Shown here: one piece after another, positions 43,507-52,514 of the stretch
Layout: every line of letters begins with the position of its first letter
Numbering within the stretch: the first letter of the stretch is position 1
Made by a program: the position numbers and the translations under genes
Notes under the pieces: generated by a model
What the model saw: only the letters and a program-made list of their open reading frames with translations
Told to the model about the DNA's origin: nothing
Database searches by the model: none
Assembly (NCBI GenBank): GCA_016703665.1
Contig: JADJBS010000020.1
Location: forward strand, 1,182,001 to 1,246,000
Source of the DNA: Candidatus Defluviibacillus avedoerensis
GTDB taxonomy: Bacteria > Pseudomonadota > Gammaproteobacteria > Burkholderiales > Burkholderiaceae_C
Length of the DNA stretch: 64,000 nt
Direction of reading: 5' to 3'

Positions 43507-43591
43507 TGTGTTTTAGTGAAGCTGTTCAGACACGCATCTGAACGCCCTTGCCTGCATGCCCCTTCTTGCCAACCTCACCAAGGAATGACTC

Positions 43592-44296
43592 ATGTTGTCA
43601 CGCCGACTTGCCCTTCAATCATTGGCCACCGTCACCGCTGCAAGCGGTGTGATGCAGGTCCAGGCCGAACAGAACTGCGACGTGTTCACGTCTGCCACCC
43701 AGGGTACCGTCACCCCTGACACAGCGCTTCAAATGCTGAAAGAGGGGAACGATCGTTTTATCCAGGGCAAGACGCGCAACTGCGATTTACTCAAACAACT
43801 GAAGGACACCGCCAAGCAGCAAGCACCCTTTGCTGTCGTGGTGGGTTGCATAGACAGCCGTGTTCCACCCGAAATGGTGTTTGATCAACGTTTGGGCGAT
43901 ATCTTTGCTGCACGCATAGCAGGTAATTTCGTCAATACCGATATCCTGGGCAGTCTGGAATTTGCCACGCAACTGGCCGGTGCCAAGCTGATCGTGGTAC
44001 TCGGGCATACCGAATGCGGCGCGATCAAGGGCGCAGCAGACAACGCCAAACTAGGCAATCTGACGGCCATGCTGGAGAACATTCGACCTTCCCTCAAGAA
44101 GCTCAACTACAAAGGCGTCCCCAGTTCCAAAGACAAGGAATTGGTCCAGAAACTGGCTGATCAAAATGCCAAAGATGCAGTCGACAAGATCATGACCAAG
44201 AGCCAAGTGATCAGCAACCTGGCGGCTGTCGGTAAAGTCAAGGTGGTCTCAGCCATGCACGACATTGGTACCGGCAAGATCACCTGGTTCAGCTGA
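43592..44296 (+). CDS. Periplasmic beta-class carbonic anhydrase
   Basis: A 234-residue protein with a signal peptide (MLSRRLALQSLATVTAASGVMQVQA, probable cut after QA). Zinc ligands and active site: CIDSR in VVVGCIDSRVPPEM, then the HxxC of VVLGHTECGAIKGA. The three zinc ligands Cys, His, Cys and the catalytic Asp-Arg pair are intact. It hydrates CO2 to bicarbonate in the periplasm. It is convergent with and directly abuts the CoA-transferase gene. Confidence 0.92.
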   Translation: MLSRRLALQSLATVTAASGVMQVQAEQNCDVFTSATQGTVTPDTALQMLKEGNDRFIQGKTRNCDLLKQLKDTAKQQAPFAVVVGCIDSRVPPEMVFDQRLGDIFAARIAGNFVNTDILGSLEFATQLAGAKLIVVLGHTECGAIKGAADNAKLGNLTAMLENIRPSLKKLNYKGVPSSKDKELVQKLADQNAKDAVDKIMTKSQVISNLAAVGKVKVVSAMHDIGTGKITWFS

Positions 44297-45886
44297 TCAG
44301 TTGACGGCCATTGCGTCAAACATCGCGCGTGGCATGGTCACGACTTCTGTCGCCACGCGGGGGATGAAATCCATTTGATCAAGCACATCGCGCTGCAAGT
44401 CAATCCCCGGCGCAATTTCAAAGAGCTCAATGCCGTGCGGCGTTAGCCGAAAGCTCGCCCGCTCGGTCAAGTACAGCACCTCCTGCCCGCGCACCAGGCT
44501 TTGCGGGCCGCTGAAGGTGATCTGGTCCACCTGCTGCACTAGCTTCTTGACACCCCCCTGCTGCAACACACGCACCTGACCGTCACCGGTTTGCAGCTTG
44601 ACGCCCTTGGCCGCCAGCGTGCCGCAGAACACCACTTTCTTGGCGTTTTGCGCGATGTCGATAAAGCCGCCTGGCCCCACGGTGAGTCCGCCGAGCTTGC
44701 TGACATTGACATTGCCTTGCGCGTCGAATTCGCCAAAACCCAGAAAAGCGATGTCCAACCCCCCGCCGGCATAAAAGTCAAATTGCGTGGCGGCGTCCAG
44801 CATGGCGCTGGCGTTGCGCGCATAGCCAAACAGCACGCCATCCATCAGCGTACCGCCATAGGTGCCGTGTTCAATCGTCTGGTAAATGCGGTGCTGCTCA
44901 CCTCGAGCGGCAATCAGTTTGGCCACAGCGTCGGGCACACCCACACCGTAATTGACGACTGGGCGCGCCTTCTCAGTATTGAAGAGTTCCACTGCTGCAC
45001 GTCGTGCCACAGCTTGCCGTTCGCTGAAAACCTCGTTGGCCGCAGATTTCTCTGCCTCGTGGTCTGCGCTCTCGGATTGATAGCGCGCTTCGCCCGTCAA
45101 TTCTCCCGAAAGGGCCGAATCAAACGGAATGTCGTAGCTCGATTGCTGGTTGGCGTCCACCACAATCGCGTCCACCCAGGCGCTGGGGATGCGTACCTCG
45201 CGCGCCTTGAGCGCGCCGCGCGGCAGGCGCTCTTTGACCTGCACGATCACGGTGCCGCCACTGTTGCGTGCGGCCAGTGCGAGGGACTGCGCGTCCAGGT
45301 TGGCTGCCTCGTGCTCAAAGCTGATGTTGCCGTCTTCATCAGCAGCACTCGCACGCACGATGGCCACATGGATAGGGAACGGCTTGTAACGCAGGTATTC
45401 GCGCCCGTCCATTTGCACCACCTCGGCCAAGTCGTCTTTGGCCGTGGCGTTCATGCGGCCACCGCCTTGGCGCGGGTCACACACCGTGCCTAAGCCCACG
45501 TGAGTAAAGAGGCCTGGTCGCCCCGCGCCGATCTCACGCATCAGCTGGCTGCTGACGCCACCGGGCAGGATGTAGGCCTCTATCTTTTCATTCACCGCCA
45601 ATTGCTGCATGGCGGGTGACCACACCCAATGCCCACCTATCACGCGCTTCACCAGGCCTTCGTGGGCAAAGCAGTTCATGCCCTTGGTCTTCTTGTCGCC
45701 AATAGCCAGCGCGTGCATCACCGTGAGGTTGCGCGGGGTTTGCGTGGCCAGAAACCGGGCCTGGATCGCCTCGAAGGTGTGCGTGGCTTCCATCAAGCCG
45801 CCACCGCCGCCCATCAGGCCCACTGTGTCATTGTCTTGGATCAGCTGAGCAGCCTCTGCAGCCGTCATGAATTTAGAGTGACTCAT
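44297..45886 (-). CDS. Acyl-CoA:acetate/propionate CoA-transferase (YdiF-like)
   Basis: A 529-residue fused alpha-beta family I CoA-transferase. The N-terminal alpha part has DTVGLMGGGGGLMEATHTFEA and ILPGGVSSQLMREIGAGRPG; the beta part has VVNYGVGVPDAVAKL and IYQTIEHGTYGG, where the Glu is the expected CoA-accepting residue. It moves CoA between short organic acids. Last gene of the minus-strand catabolic operon, 9 bp after the acyl-CoA dehydrogenase gene. Confidence 0.88.
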   Translation of the reverse strand: MSHSKFMTAAEAAQLIQDNDTVGLMGGGGGLMEATHTFEAIQARFLATQTPRNLTVMHALAIGDKKTKGMNCFAHEGLVKRVIGGHWVWSPAMQQLAVNEKIEAYILPGGVSSQLMREIGAGRPGLFTHVGLGTVCDPRQGGGRMNATAKDDLAEVVQMDGREYLRYKPFPIHVAIVRASAADEDGNISFEHEAANLDAQSLALAARNSGGTVIVQVKERLPRGALKAREVRIPSAWVDAIVVDANQQSSYDIPFDSALSGELTGEARYQSESADHEAEKSAANEVFSERQAVARRAAVELFNTEKARPVVNYGVGVPDAVAKLIAARGEQHRIYQTIEHGTYGGTLMDGVLFGYARNASAMLDAATQFDFYAGGGLDIAFLGFGEFDAQGNVNVSKLGGLTVGPGGFIDIAQNAKKVVFCGTLAAKGVKLQTGDGQVRVLQQGGVKKLVQQVDQITFSGPQSLVRGQEVLYLTERASFRLTPHGIELFEIAPGIDLQRDVLDQMDFIPRVATEVVTMPRAMFDAMAVN

Positions 45887-45895
45887 GGTGATCGA

Positions 45896-47059
45896 TCAGC
45901 AGTTGATGTCAAACAATGCAGCGCCCTTCTTGAGCGTGCTCTTGGCGATGACGCCACGGTGAATCTCGCTGGTGCCGTCAAAGATGCGGTAAATGCGGGC
46001 GTCGCGGTAATAGCGCTCAATGGGCAGCTCTTTGCAAAAGCCCATGCCACCAAACACCTGCACCGCGCGGTCCACCACACGGCCCAAGGTTTCGGCCGCG
46101 TGCACTTTGACCATGGCGATCTGCTCACGCGCGTCCAGCCCCTGGTCCAGCATCCAGGCGGCTTGGTAGACCATCCAGCGCGCGGCGTTGACCTCGATCA
46201 CGCTGTCGGCGATCTGCTGCTGGATCATCTGGAAGTCGCCGATCTTGGTGTTGAACTGCTGGCGCTGGTTGGCAAAGTCCACCATCAGTGCGAGCACACG
46301 GCTGGCCTTGCCCACCGCACGCGCGCCGACCTGGGCGAGTCGCACCACGTTGAGTGCGCCCATGGCCAGCTTGAAGCCCTGGCCCTGTTCGCCCAAGAGC
46401 GTTACCGCCTCCAGGGGCACGTTGTCAAAGAACAGTTCCAGGTGCGGGGTGCCGCGCAGGCCCATCATTATTTGGTCTTTGCCCACGGTGAAGCCGGGCA
46501 GGCCTTTGTCTACCATGAACATGCTGATCTCTTTATCCCCAGTCTTGGCAGACACCAAGAAGAAGTCGCTCCACTCGCCATCGCTGATGAAGTGCTTGCC
46601 GCCGTTCAGCCGCCAGCTGCCATCCGCCTGCTGGGTGGCGCGGGTTTTGATACCTGCTGCGTCCGAGCCCGCACCGGGCTCGGTGATGGCAATGGCGCAG
46701 GTGCGCATGCCCGCCACGGCAGGCTTGAGCCAGCGGTTTACTTGCGCCCCCTTGCAGTGCAGCAGGGGTTCATAGACATTGCCAAAGGCACGGCGGATCA
46801 GGTAGTCGGTGGTGTGGCCGAATTGCTCCTCGCACAGGATGCGGTCCAGGTTGGACAGCCCGCCGCCGCCCAGCTCTGGGGGCATGTTCATGCCGTACAG
46901 GCCCAGTTCTTTGGCCTTGTTGTGCACGGCCAGCGCTTTGGCCTGAGGCAGGCTGCCGTTCAATTCGAGTTCGTCTTCGAGTGGTTTGAGTTCATCGGCA
47001 ATGAATCGACGCACGGTGTCGATCATCATTTTCTGTTCGTCGTTGAGGGAGAAGTCCAT
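45896..47059 (-). CDS. Acyl-CoA dehydrogenase
   Basis: A 387-residue flavoprotein with MDFSLNDEQKMMIDTVRRFI, ACAD signature 1 CAIAITEPGAGSDAAGI, substrate/FAD region LNGGKHFISDGEWSDFFLV, and signature 2 QVFGGMGFCKELPIERYYRDARIYRIFDGTSEIHR. It introduces a 2,3-double bond in an acyl-CoA and passes electrons to ETF. Chain or ring specificity is not evident. It sits between the CoA-transferase gene and a 206-bp gap holding a dispersed repeat. Confidence 0.92.
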   Translation of the reverse strand: MDFSLNDEQKMMIDTVRRFIADELKPLEDELELNGSLPQAKALAVHNKAKELGLYGMNMPPELGGGGLSNLDRILCEEQFGHTTDYLIRRAFGNVYEPLLHCKGAQVNRWLKPAVAGMRTCAIAITEPGAGSDAAGIKTRATQQADGSWRLNGGKHFISDGEWSDFFLVSAKTGDKEISMFMVDKGLPGFTVGKDQIMMGLRGTPHLELFFDNVPLEAVTLLGEQGQGFKLAMGALNVVRLAQVGARAVGKASRVLALMVDFANQRQQFNTKIGDFQMIQQQIADSVIEVNAARWMVYQAAWMLDQGLDAREQIAMVKVHAAETLGRVVDRAVQVFGGMGFCKELPIERYYRDARIYRIFDGTSEIHRGVIAKSTLKKGAALFDINC

Positions 47060-47089
47060 GTTGCTTGATTTCCAAAAAGATGGGGCAGT

Positions 47090-47165
47090 TTGTCCGAGGA
47101 CACCGCCGGGCTGTCTTGGCCAGACGGCTGGTGTCGCCCCCTTGAGGGGCTGACGCGAAGCGGCT
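47090..47165 (-). repeat. GC-rich dispersed repeat, diverged copy
   Basis: Read on the minus strand it has GAGCCGCTTCGCGTCAGCCC and the dyad GCCCC-TCAA-GGGGGC, related to the copies at 19856, 20733 and 21512 (GCCGCTTCGCGTG then CCCCCC-GA-GGGGGC). It fills the gap between the TIM-barrel gene and the acyl-CoA dehydrogenase gene. Confidence 0.5.
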
Positions 47166-47265
47166 CAAGGTGTTCAGCCTTCTATGCACTGCTGAACCAG
47201 CGGGCACCAAAGAAAAAAGGCAGTCGTGAAATGCGGTCAAAGGCGATCAGCATGGGAGTGCAGTC

Positions 47266-48078
47266 TTAGCGGGGGTCGACAAAGGGTCGGCTCTTGGCCA
47301 GACAGGTCGCAGCCCACTCGCTGGGAGCGGCTGTCTTCTCGCGCTCCAGGTTGATCACTTCCACGCTAATGGGCAAATCGGCGGGCAGGGCATCGAACAG
47401 GCACTGGATGTCGATGTTGCCGTCGCCGGGCAGCAAGCGCTCACAGCGCGCGGTGTGAATCATCTGCTCGGTCGTGAAATGCGTGCCCTTTTCTGCATCG
47501 CAAATCTGGGCGTAATGCAGCAGATGGCGTGGGATGGCACGGATGTCATCCAAGGTCGTTGTCGAACGGCCAAAGTGCAACGCATCGACCAGGATGCCTG
47601 CCACCGCTGGCATGCCCGCGTTCTGGATGATGCGCAGGGCAGACTTGGCATCGGGCACCGCCGTCCAGGGCATGAATTCCAGATCAGCTGTCATGCCATA
47701 GGGCTTCATCACTTCGCACAGGTGGGCGTAGTTGTCGGTCAGGCGCATTTCAACAGGGTCATCACCGGCCACCAGAATCGCTTTGGCCTTGAGCGCCGCA
47801 CCGGCTTCATACAGTGCGTCCCAAGTGTGCGGATCAAACTGCTCACCAATGCGGATGATCTCCAGATCAAACACGCCCACGCCGGTATCACGCTGCGCCG
47901 CTACCGTTTCACGCAGGGCATGCGGCTGATCAAGCAAATACTGCTGCGGGCCACCGGGTGCATTGGGCCACAGGCGCAGGCCCACAAAGCTGTAACCGGT
48001 GATGGCTGCAATCTGGACGGCATCTGCTGGCGTGCAACGATGCGAAGACAAATACGCTAATGAATAGACCCGGCTCAT
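47266..48078 (-). CDS. Sugar phosphate isomerase/epimerase-like TIM barrel protein
   Basis: A 270-residue xylose-isomerase-like TIM barrel. It contains the metal-ligand type residues expected at strand ends: Glu in GVFDLEIIRIG, Glu in MTADLEFMPWTAV, Asp/His in GILVDALHFGRS, and Glu in LPISVEVINLERE. The fold includes sugar isomerases, inosose dehydratase and 3-dehydroshikimate dehydratase. With a shikimate-dehydrogenase-like gene in the divergent operon, a dehydratase acting on a cyclic hydroxy acid is an attractive guess. 7 bp after the NIPSNAP gene. Confidence 0.82.
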   Translation of the reverse strand: MSRVYSLAYLSSHRCTPADAVQIAAITGYSFVGLRLWPNAPGGPQQYLLDQPHALRETVAAQRDTGVGVFDLEIIRIGEQFDPHTWDALYEAGAALKAKAILVAGDDPVEMRLTDNYAHLCEVMKPYGMTADLEFMPWTAVPDAKSALRIIQNAGMPAVAGILVDALHFGRSTTTLDDIRAIPRHLLHYAQICDAEKGTHFTTEQMIHTARCERLLPGDGNIDIQCLFDALPADLPISVEVINLEREKTAAPSEWAATCLAKSRPFVDPR

Positions 48079-48085
48079 GTTTGGC

Positions 48086-48712
48086 TCACTTCAGTGGAGA
48101 CACCGCGGTCGGCATCGCAATGGTGGACACCATGTTCGTCGTCAAGTGCGCTGGCCCACCCTTGGGGGGCCAGATGCCCTGGGCGACGCTGTCGGCGCGT
48201 GCCTTACTGCGGGCGTCGAGTGTGGGGTAAGCCCAGATGTTGGTAAAACGCAGCGGGCCGTCCAACGCGACCATCGCCACAACGCAGGGCGACAAGTCGT
48301 GACGTGCGGGCACGTATTGCTCCCACAGGTCAATGGTGGGCTGCACACCACCAGTCTTGATGCCGTAGGTGCGGATCTCGTAGACCGGGCCGCTGATGCC
48401 GCTCTCGGCGCTGGGGCGCACGGGCTTCATCCACGGAAAGCCCTGGTAGCTGTGCTGCTCCAGCGCTTGGTAAATGTCACCGCAGCCGAAGGGGCTGGCG
48501 CTTTTTTGAGTGCGCTCACGCTCGGCAGCCAAGGCGGCCAGGGTGGCAAAGCCGCGCAGCACAATCATCTGGTTCAGCACGCCAATGTCGGTGAACCAGC
48601 AGCCCAGCAGTTCGCCTTGGGCGTCAGGCGCGCTTGCGAAAGCCTGAACATGGTTGGCAGACTGGCCAGCGGTGCCAAAAGGTAATGTGAGTGTGGCAAG
48701 TTCGTAGTACAT
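48086..48712 (-). CDS. NIPSNAP family protein
   Basis: A 208-residue protein with two ferredoxin-like alpha/beta halves: MYYELATLTLPFGTAG in the first and VYEIRTYGIKTGGVQPTIDLWEQYV in the second, the YELRTY-type start being diagnostic for NIPSNAP. In bacteria such proteins often accompany catabolic operons; biochemical function is unknown. Confidence 0.85.
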   Translation of the reverse strand: MYYELATLTLPFGTAGQSANHVQAFASAPDAQGELLGCWFTDIGVLNQMIVLRGFATLAALAAERERTQKSASPFGCGDIYQALEQHSYQGFPWMKPVRPSAESGISGPVYEIRTYGIKTGGVQPTIDLWEQYVPARHDLSPCVVAMVALDGPLRFTNIWAYPTLDARSKARADSVAQGIWPPKGGPAHLTTNMVSTIAMPTAVSPLK

Positions 48713-48730
48713 GGTGTGGCTTTTTACTGT

Positions 48731-48750
48731 AAATTTGATAGCTATAAACT
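48731..48750 (+). repeat. AT-rich dispersed repeat, short copy
   Basis: AAATTTGATAGCTATAAACT lies between the NIPSNAP gene start and the FAD dehydrogenase gene end. It shares the TTGATAGCTAT core with the repeat at 56453 and is looser kin of the copies at 25293, 13750 and 7701. Confidence 0.45.
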
Positions 48751-48773
48751 TAATTTAGATGTGCCTTAAAGGC

Positions 48774-50486
48774 TTATTTTTCTATTATTTTTTCTGCAGC
48801 GTGCTCTGCCGCGAGAAAGCCAAAAGTCATGGCGGGCCCCAAGGTGATACCCCCGCTAGGGTAGTGGCCTCCCATCATGCTGGCCATGTCATTACCACCG
48901 GCATACAGGCCGGGAATCGGTTCGCCCAGCGCATTCAGCACCTGGCTGTGGACATTGACCCTGAGCCCGGCAAAGGTGCCCAGGCTGCCTGGCACCACCT
49001 TCACCGCGTAATAGGGGCCAGCGCCGATGGGCGCCATGCACGGATTGGTCAAACCCACCGTCTGCACATACGCAGCGTCGCCCTGCATGCGGTTGTAGGC
49101 CGTTTCGCCTTTGCCAAAATCGTCGTCTTTGCCAGCCATCGCCATGTGCTTGTAGCGCTCGGCGGTTTGGGTCAGCGCCGCAGCATCCACACCGCAGGCC
49201 TGCGCCAGGGCACTGAGGGTCGAGCCGCGCCGAAGGTAGCCGTTGGCCAACAAATCCGACAGCGGCATGGGGGCAGGCTTGGCCGCACCCAGGCCATAGC
49301 GACGAATGAAGCGGTGGTCACACACCAGCCAGGCCTGCACGGGTTCACCCGCAGGAGTGGCTGCCAGCAGACCTTGCATGAAGTCGTGGTACGAGTTGGC
49401 CTCGTTAGTGAAGCGTTTACCAGCCGTCGTGACGGCAATCAAGCCGGGCTTGCCTCGCTCGATCAGGTGCGGAAAATGGGCCGGGCCTTGCCCCACTTGT
49501 GGCACCAGCGACACCGGGGCCAGGGCAGCGGCCTGTACCAAATCGGTAGCCACAACACCGCCTGCGGATTCGCCCAGCCGGAGTCCGTCGCCCGTGTTGC
49601 AGGGCGGTGCCGCTGACCAATGCTCCACCCCCGTCGGCGCATGGGGCAGCAAAGCCTGCTTGCGTGCCGCGTCGTGCGGAAAACCGCCGCAAGCCAGTAC
49701 CACGCCGCATCTGGCATGCACAGTCTGTTCAGCATCTGCCCCCGCCAACACCGCACCCACTACCCGGCCTTGCTCGGTGATCAAGCGCTTCGCCGGCGAG
49801 CCGGTTCGCAGTTCAACGCCCTTGGCGAGGGCGGATGCCGCCAGCGCGGCCACCAGCGCATTGCCATTGACCAGGCGCATTCCCCGGCCATGCAGCAGCA
49901 AGTCGGCCCAGTGGCGCAGCACCAGCTTGGTGACATACCAGAAGGATGCCGCACTGTGCAAGGCATTCATAAAGTGGCGCAGCTCAGCGCCGGATGCAAT
50001 GCCCATGCCCCACAGCGTGGTTTGTGGCATGGGTGGCTTGAGGCGGGCCATGTGCGCCCCCAGCCGACGCCCATCAAAATGAGCGGCACAGACCGAGCGA
50101 CCACCGAAGGCCGCATCAGGCGTGTTGCCGTGGAAATCGGGAATGGCATTGCCGTCGATGAATTGCAATGCGGTTTGACGGCGAAAAAACTCGACCATGC
50201 GTGGCGCATGGGTCAAATACATGCGGACCTTGGCCTGGTCAAACTTCGCCCCCAACTCGTGACGCAGGTAGCTCAGTGGCTTTTCAAGGTCTTCGGCAAT
50301 GCCCGCCTCCACCGCCATGGGGTTGCGCGGCACCCACATCCAACCACCAGACCATGCCGTGGTGCCACCAAACTGAGGTTCTTTCTCGGCCACGATCACT
50401 TTCAGGCCAAGGTGCGCCGCCGTCACAGCGGCAGACAGCCCCCCTGCGCCGGAACCAATGACCAGTAAATCGCAATCGTGGCTCAT
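48774..50486 (-). CDS. FAD-dependent dehydrogenase (flavocytochrome c/ketosteroid dehydrogenase-like)
   Basis: A 570-residue FAD_binding_2 protein. FAD site DLLVIGSGAGGLSAAVTAAHLG, then GGTTAWSGGWMWVP; the substrate domain follows with GKRFTNEANSYHDFMQGL, and the closing FAD motif is GLYAGGNDMASMMGGHYPSGGITLGPAM. The family includes fumarate reductase and 3-ketosteroid dehydrogenases, acting on enoates or cyclic ketones. The start is ATG 50486, 5 bp after the iclR stop; the frame is open upstream to 50921, but only as an overlap with iclR. Same length as the paralogue at 53311. Confidence 0.88.
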   Translation of the reverse strand: MSHDCDLLVIGSGAGGLSAAVTAAHLGLKVIVAEKEPQFGGTTAWSGGWMWVPRNPMAVEAGIAEDLEKPLSYLRHELGAKFDQAKVRMYLTHAPRMVEFFRRQTALQFIDGNAIPDFHGNTPDAAFGGRSVCAAHFDGRRLGAHMARLKPPMPQTTLWGMGIASGAELRHFMNALHSAASFWYVTKLVLRHWADLLLHGRGMRLVNGNALVAALAASALAKGVELRTGSPAKRLITEQGRVVGAVLAGADAEQTVHARCGVVLACGGFPHDAARKQALLPHAPTGVEHWSAAPPCNTGDGLRLGESAGGVVATDLVQAAALAPVSLVPQVGQGPAHFPHLIERGKPGLIAVTTAGKRFTNEANSYHDFMQGLLAATPAGEPVQAWLVCDHRFIRRYGLGAAKPAPMPLSDLLANGYLRRGSTLSALAQACGVDAAALTQTAERYKHMAMAGKDDDFGKGETAYNRMQGDAAYVQTVGLTNPCMAPIGAGPYYAVKVVPGSLGTFAGLRVNVHSQVLNALGEPIPGLYAGGNDMASMMGGHYPSGGITLGPAMTFGFLAAEHAAEKIIEK

Positions 50487-50491
50487 CAGGC

Positions 50492-51322
50492 TCACGGGGC
50501 GTATATCGGTTTGCGCCCAGCGCTTGCACCGTTGCTGGCGGCACTGGTCTGGGCAAAGAAGGGCGATGCGCCGCTGGTGGCCGCCAGTTGCGCTGCCACA
50601 CTGAGCAGCTCGGAGGCCAGGGCCAGCATGCGCTCTTGTGTAAACCGCACGGTTGGCCCGGCCAGCGTCAGCACGCCCATCGCCGACTGTCCGCCCAGGC
50701 AAACCGGGGCCGATATGGCGCTCAAACCCAGGGAATAGGTGTCCACCGTCACGGCGTAGCCACGTTCGCGGGCTTGCTGAACTTGGGTCATCACTGCCTG
50801 CAGACTGGTAGGGGCGTTGGGACCAAAATCCTCCACTGCACCCAGGCCCTGCTTGGCCAACAGGCCCATGGCCTCGTCGTCCTTCATACTGGACAGCCAA
50901 GCCCAACCGGATGACGAGCACGACAGGCGGGCGTCACTGCCCATGTCAGGGTCGTAGCGCAGGCCTTGGCGAGCACCCTGCGCTCTGGCGACCCAGGTCA
51001 AGCGCTCACCATCGACCACCGACAGGCGCACCAGTTCACCCGAAATCTCTGCCAGGTGGTTCAGCAAAGGCTGAGCAATGTCCACAATGCCCGTGTTGCT
51101 GAGGTAAGACAAACCCATCGACACCAGCTTGGTGGTGAGCATGTAATCACCATGGTTGCGGGTCTGGCGCACATAGCCGCAGCGCACCAGGTCGTTCAGC
51201 AGGCGGTGCACCGCACTGCGTGGAATGTCGAGTTGGTCGGCAATGACTGCCAGCTCCAGTCCGTCGCCGTGGCGTGACAACAGCTCCAGGACACCCAGGG
51301 TTCTCTCCAATACACCGTTCAT
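50492..51322 (-). CDS. IclR-family transcriptional regulator
   Basis: A 276-residue regulator. N-terminal winged helix: VLERTLGVLELLSRHGDGLELAVIADQLDIPRSAVHRLLNDLVRCGYVRQ. The C-terminal effector domain has the IclR pattern QPLLNHLAEISGELVRLSVVDGERLTWVARA and GLSAISAPVCLGGQSAMGVLTLAGP. It lies within the minus-strand catabolic operon, overlapping the Gfo/Idh gene by 4 bp, and probably controls both divergent operons. Confidence 0.92.
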   Translation of the reverse strand: MNGVLERTLGVLELLSRHGDGLELAVIADQLDIPRSAVHRLLNDLVRCGYVRQTRNHGDYMLTTKLVSMGLSYLSNTGIVDIAQPLLNHLAEISGELVRLSVVDGERLTWVARAQGARQGLRYDPDMGSDARLSCSSSGWAWLSSMKDDEAMGLLAKQGLGAVEDFGPNAPTSLQAVMTQVQQARERGYAVTVDTYSLGLSAISAPVCLGGQSAMGVLTLAGPTVRFTQERMLALASELLSVAAQLAATSGASPFFAQTSAASNGASAGRKPIYAP

Positions 51323-52383
51323 GCGCTTGTCTCCTTGTCAGCAAGCTTAAGCGCAAGGTTCACGGCCTGACCCGAGTTGGCAGCTTCGCTGACAGCCAGC
51401 GTCGCTTGTAGTGTGCGCAGGCCATCGAGCGCACTGCAAAGGGGCGGCTCTGCGCACGCAATCACGGCGGCAAAGTGCAGCAGTTGCTGGGTGTACGGGT
51501 CTGCCTTGTGGACATTGCGCTCTTCGCGGGTGATTTCTGCATGCCAACTGCGCTCACCTGCGTAGCTCCACAGCGCCAAGTCAGGCAATGAGAGGGATCC
51601 CTGTGTGCCTGTCAGGTAGTGTGATTGAACGTTCTGGCGTGGGTACTGGTCTTGCTCGCCTGCACAAAAGTCCCAGCACCAGGGCGAGGCAGCGGTGTCT
51701 GACAACACCACAGTCCCCAAAGCCCCGTTGGCAAACCGCAGCACAGCCGCCGCCGTGTCCTCCACATCAAATGCACGCACCGCATTGCTCGCCATGGCCT
51801 GAACTGAGGTGATTTCGCCACACAGAAAACGCAGCATGTCGATCTCGTGGATCAGGTTAATCAGCACCGGCCCACCGCCTTTTTGACGACGCCAAGCCAC
51901 ATCGAAATAGGCATCCGGCTTGAAGACGGTGGACATGACATTGGCACTGACGAGTTGCCCCAGCCGTCCGGCTTGCAGCAGTTCACGCGCGCGACGGTTG
52001 ATGGGGTTGTACCGACGGTGGTGCCCCACCAGTACGGGCACACCGGTACGTGCCTGGGCGTCCACCAGGATTTGCGCCTCGGCGACCGTATCGGCCAAAG
52101 GCTTTTCTACCAAAGCGGCCACGCCACGGTCAAGGCAATCCAGTGCCATCGGAATATGGCATGCGTTGGGGGTCGCCACCACGGCCCCTTTGGGCTTGAC
52201 TGCTTCCAGCAAGCGCAGGTGGTCGGCATACCACGGCACGTTCAACTGCTGCGCCAGGGCCTTGCCTGCGTCTGTTGGGTCAGCGATGCCGGCCAGGCAC
52301 AAGCCTTCGCTGCGAACTATCCGGTCGATATGGGTTCGACCAATGGTGCCAGCGCCTATGACAACGAGGGGGGTGGGAGACAT
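51319..52383 (-). CDS. Gfo/Idh/MocA-family oxidoreductase
   Basis: A ~354-residue NAD(P)-dependent dehydrogenase. Rossmann start PLVVIGAGTIGRTHIDRIV, the family's EKP motif in VAALVEKPLADTVAEA, and the catalytic-domain segment LINLIHEIDMLRFLCGEI, with His in IHEID as expected. It oxidises or reduces a hydroxyl on a sugar or cyclitol-like substrate. First gene of the minus-strand operon. An in-frame Met two codons upstream (52389) is possible. Confidence 0.87.
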   Translation of the reverse strand: MSPTPLVVIGAGTIGRTHIDRIVRSEGLCLAGIADPTDAGKALAQQLNVPWYADHLRLLEAVKPKGAVVATPNACHIPMALDCLDRGVAALVEKPLADTVAEAQILVDAQARTGVPVLVGHHRRYNPINRRARELLQAGRLGQLVSANVMSTVFKPDAYFDVAWRRQKGGGPVLINLIHEIDMLRFLCGEITSVQAMASNAVRAFDVEDTAAAVLRFANGALGTVVLSDTAASPWCWDFCAGEQDQYPRQNVQSHYLTGTQGSLSLPDLALWSYAGERSWHAEITREERNVHKADPYTQQLLHFAAVIACAEPPLCSALDGLRTLQATLAVSEAANSGQAVNLALKLADKETSA

Positions 52384-52427
52384 TCGCAATGGGTTTGTCG
52401 GATCAATTGACAGCGAGTCTATGTTAT

Positions 52428-52453
52428 TTTGAAATCAAATTCAATAGTTGAAT
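52428..52453. promoter_or_regulatory. Palindromes in divergent promoter region, candidate IclR operator
   Basis: Two adjoining palindromes: TTTGA-AA-TCAAA (52428-52439) and ATTCAA-TAG-TTGAAT (52439-52453). They lie between the divergent Gfo/Idh and shikimate-dehydrogenase-like genes, in an AT-rich stretch. IclR proteins bind such short palindromes at divergent promoters. Confidence 0.5.
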
Positions 52454-52514
52454 TACATTCCACTTTTGTGTACCATTCGACCCCATTCAAGCACTGCAAC
52501 AAAAATCCGTCGCC

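Noticed and set aside
50487..50921. 145-residue N-terminal extension of the FAD dehydrogenase frame
   Set aside because: It overlaps iclR in another frame, has no folded-domain features, and the Rossmann motif begins just after ATG 50486.
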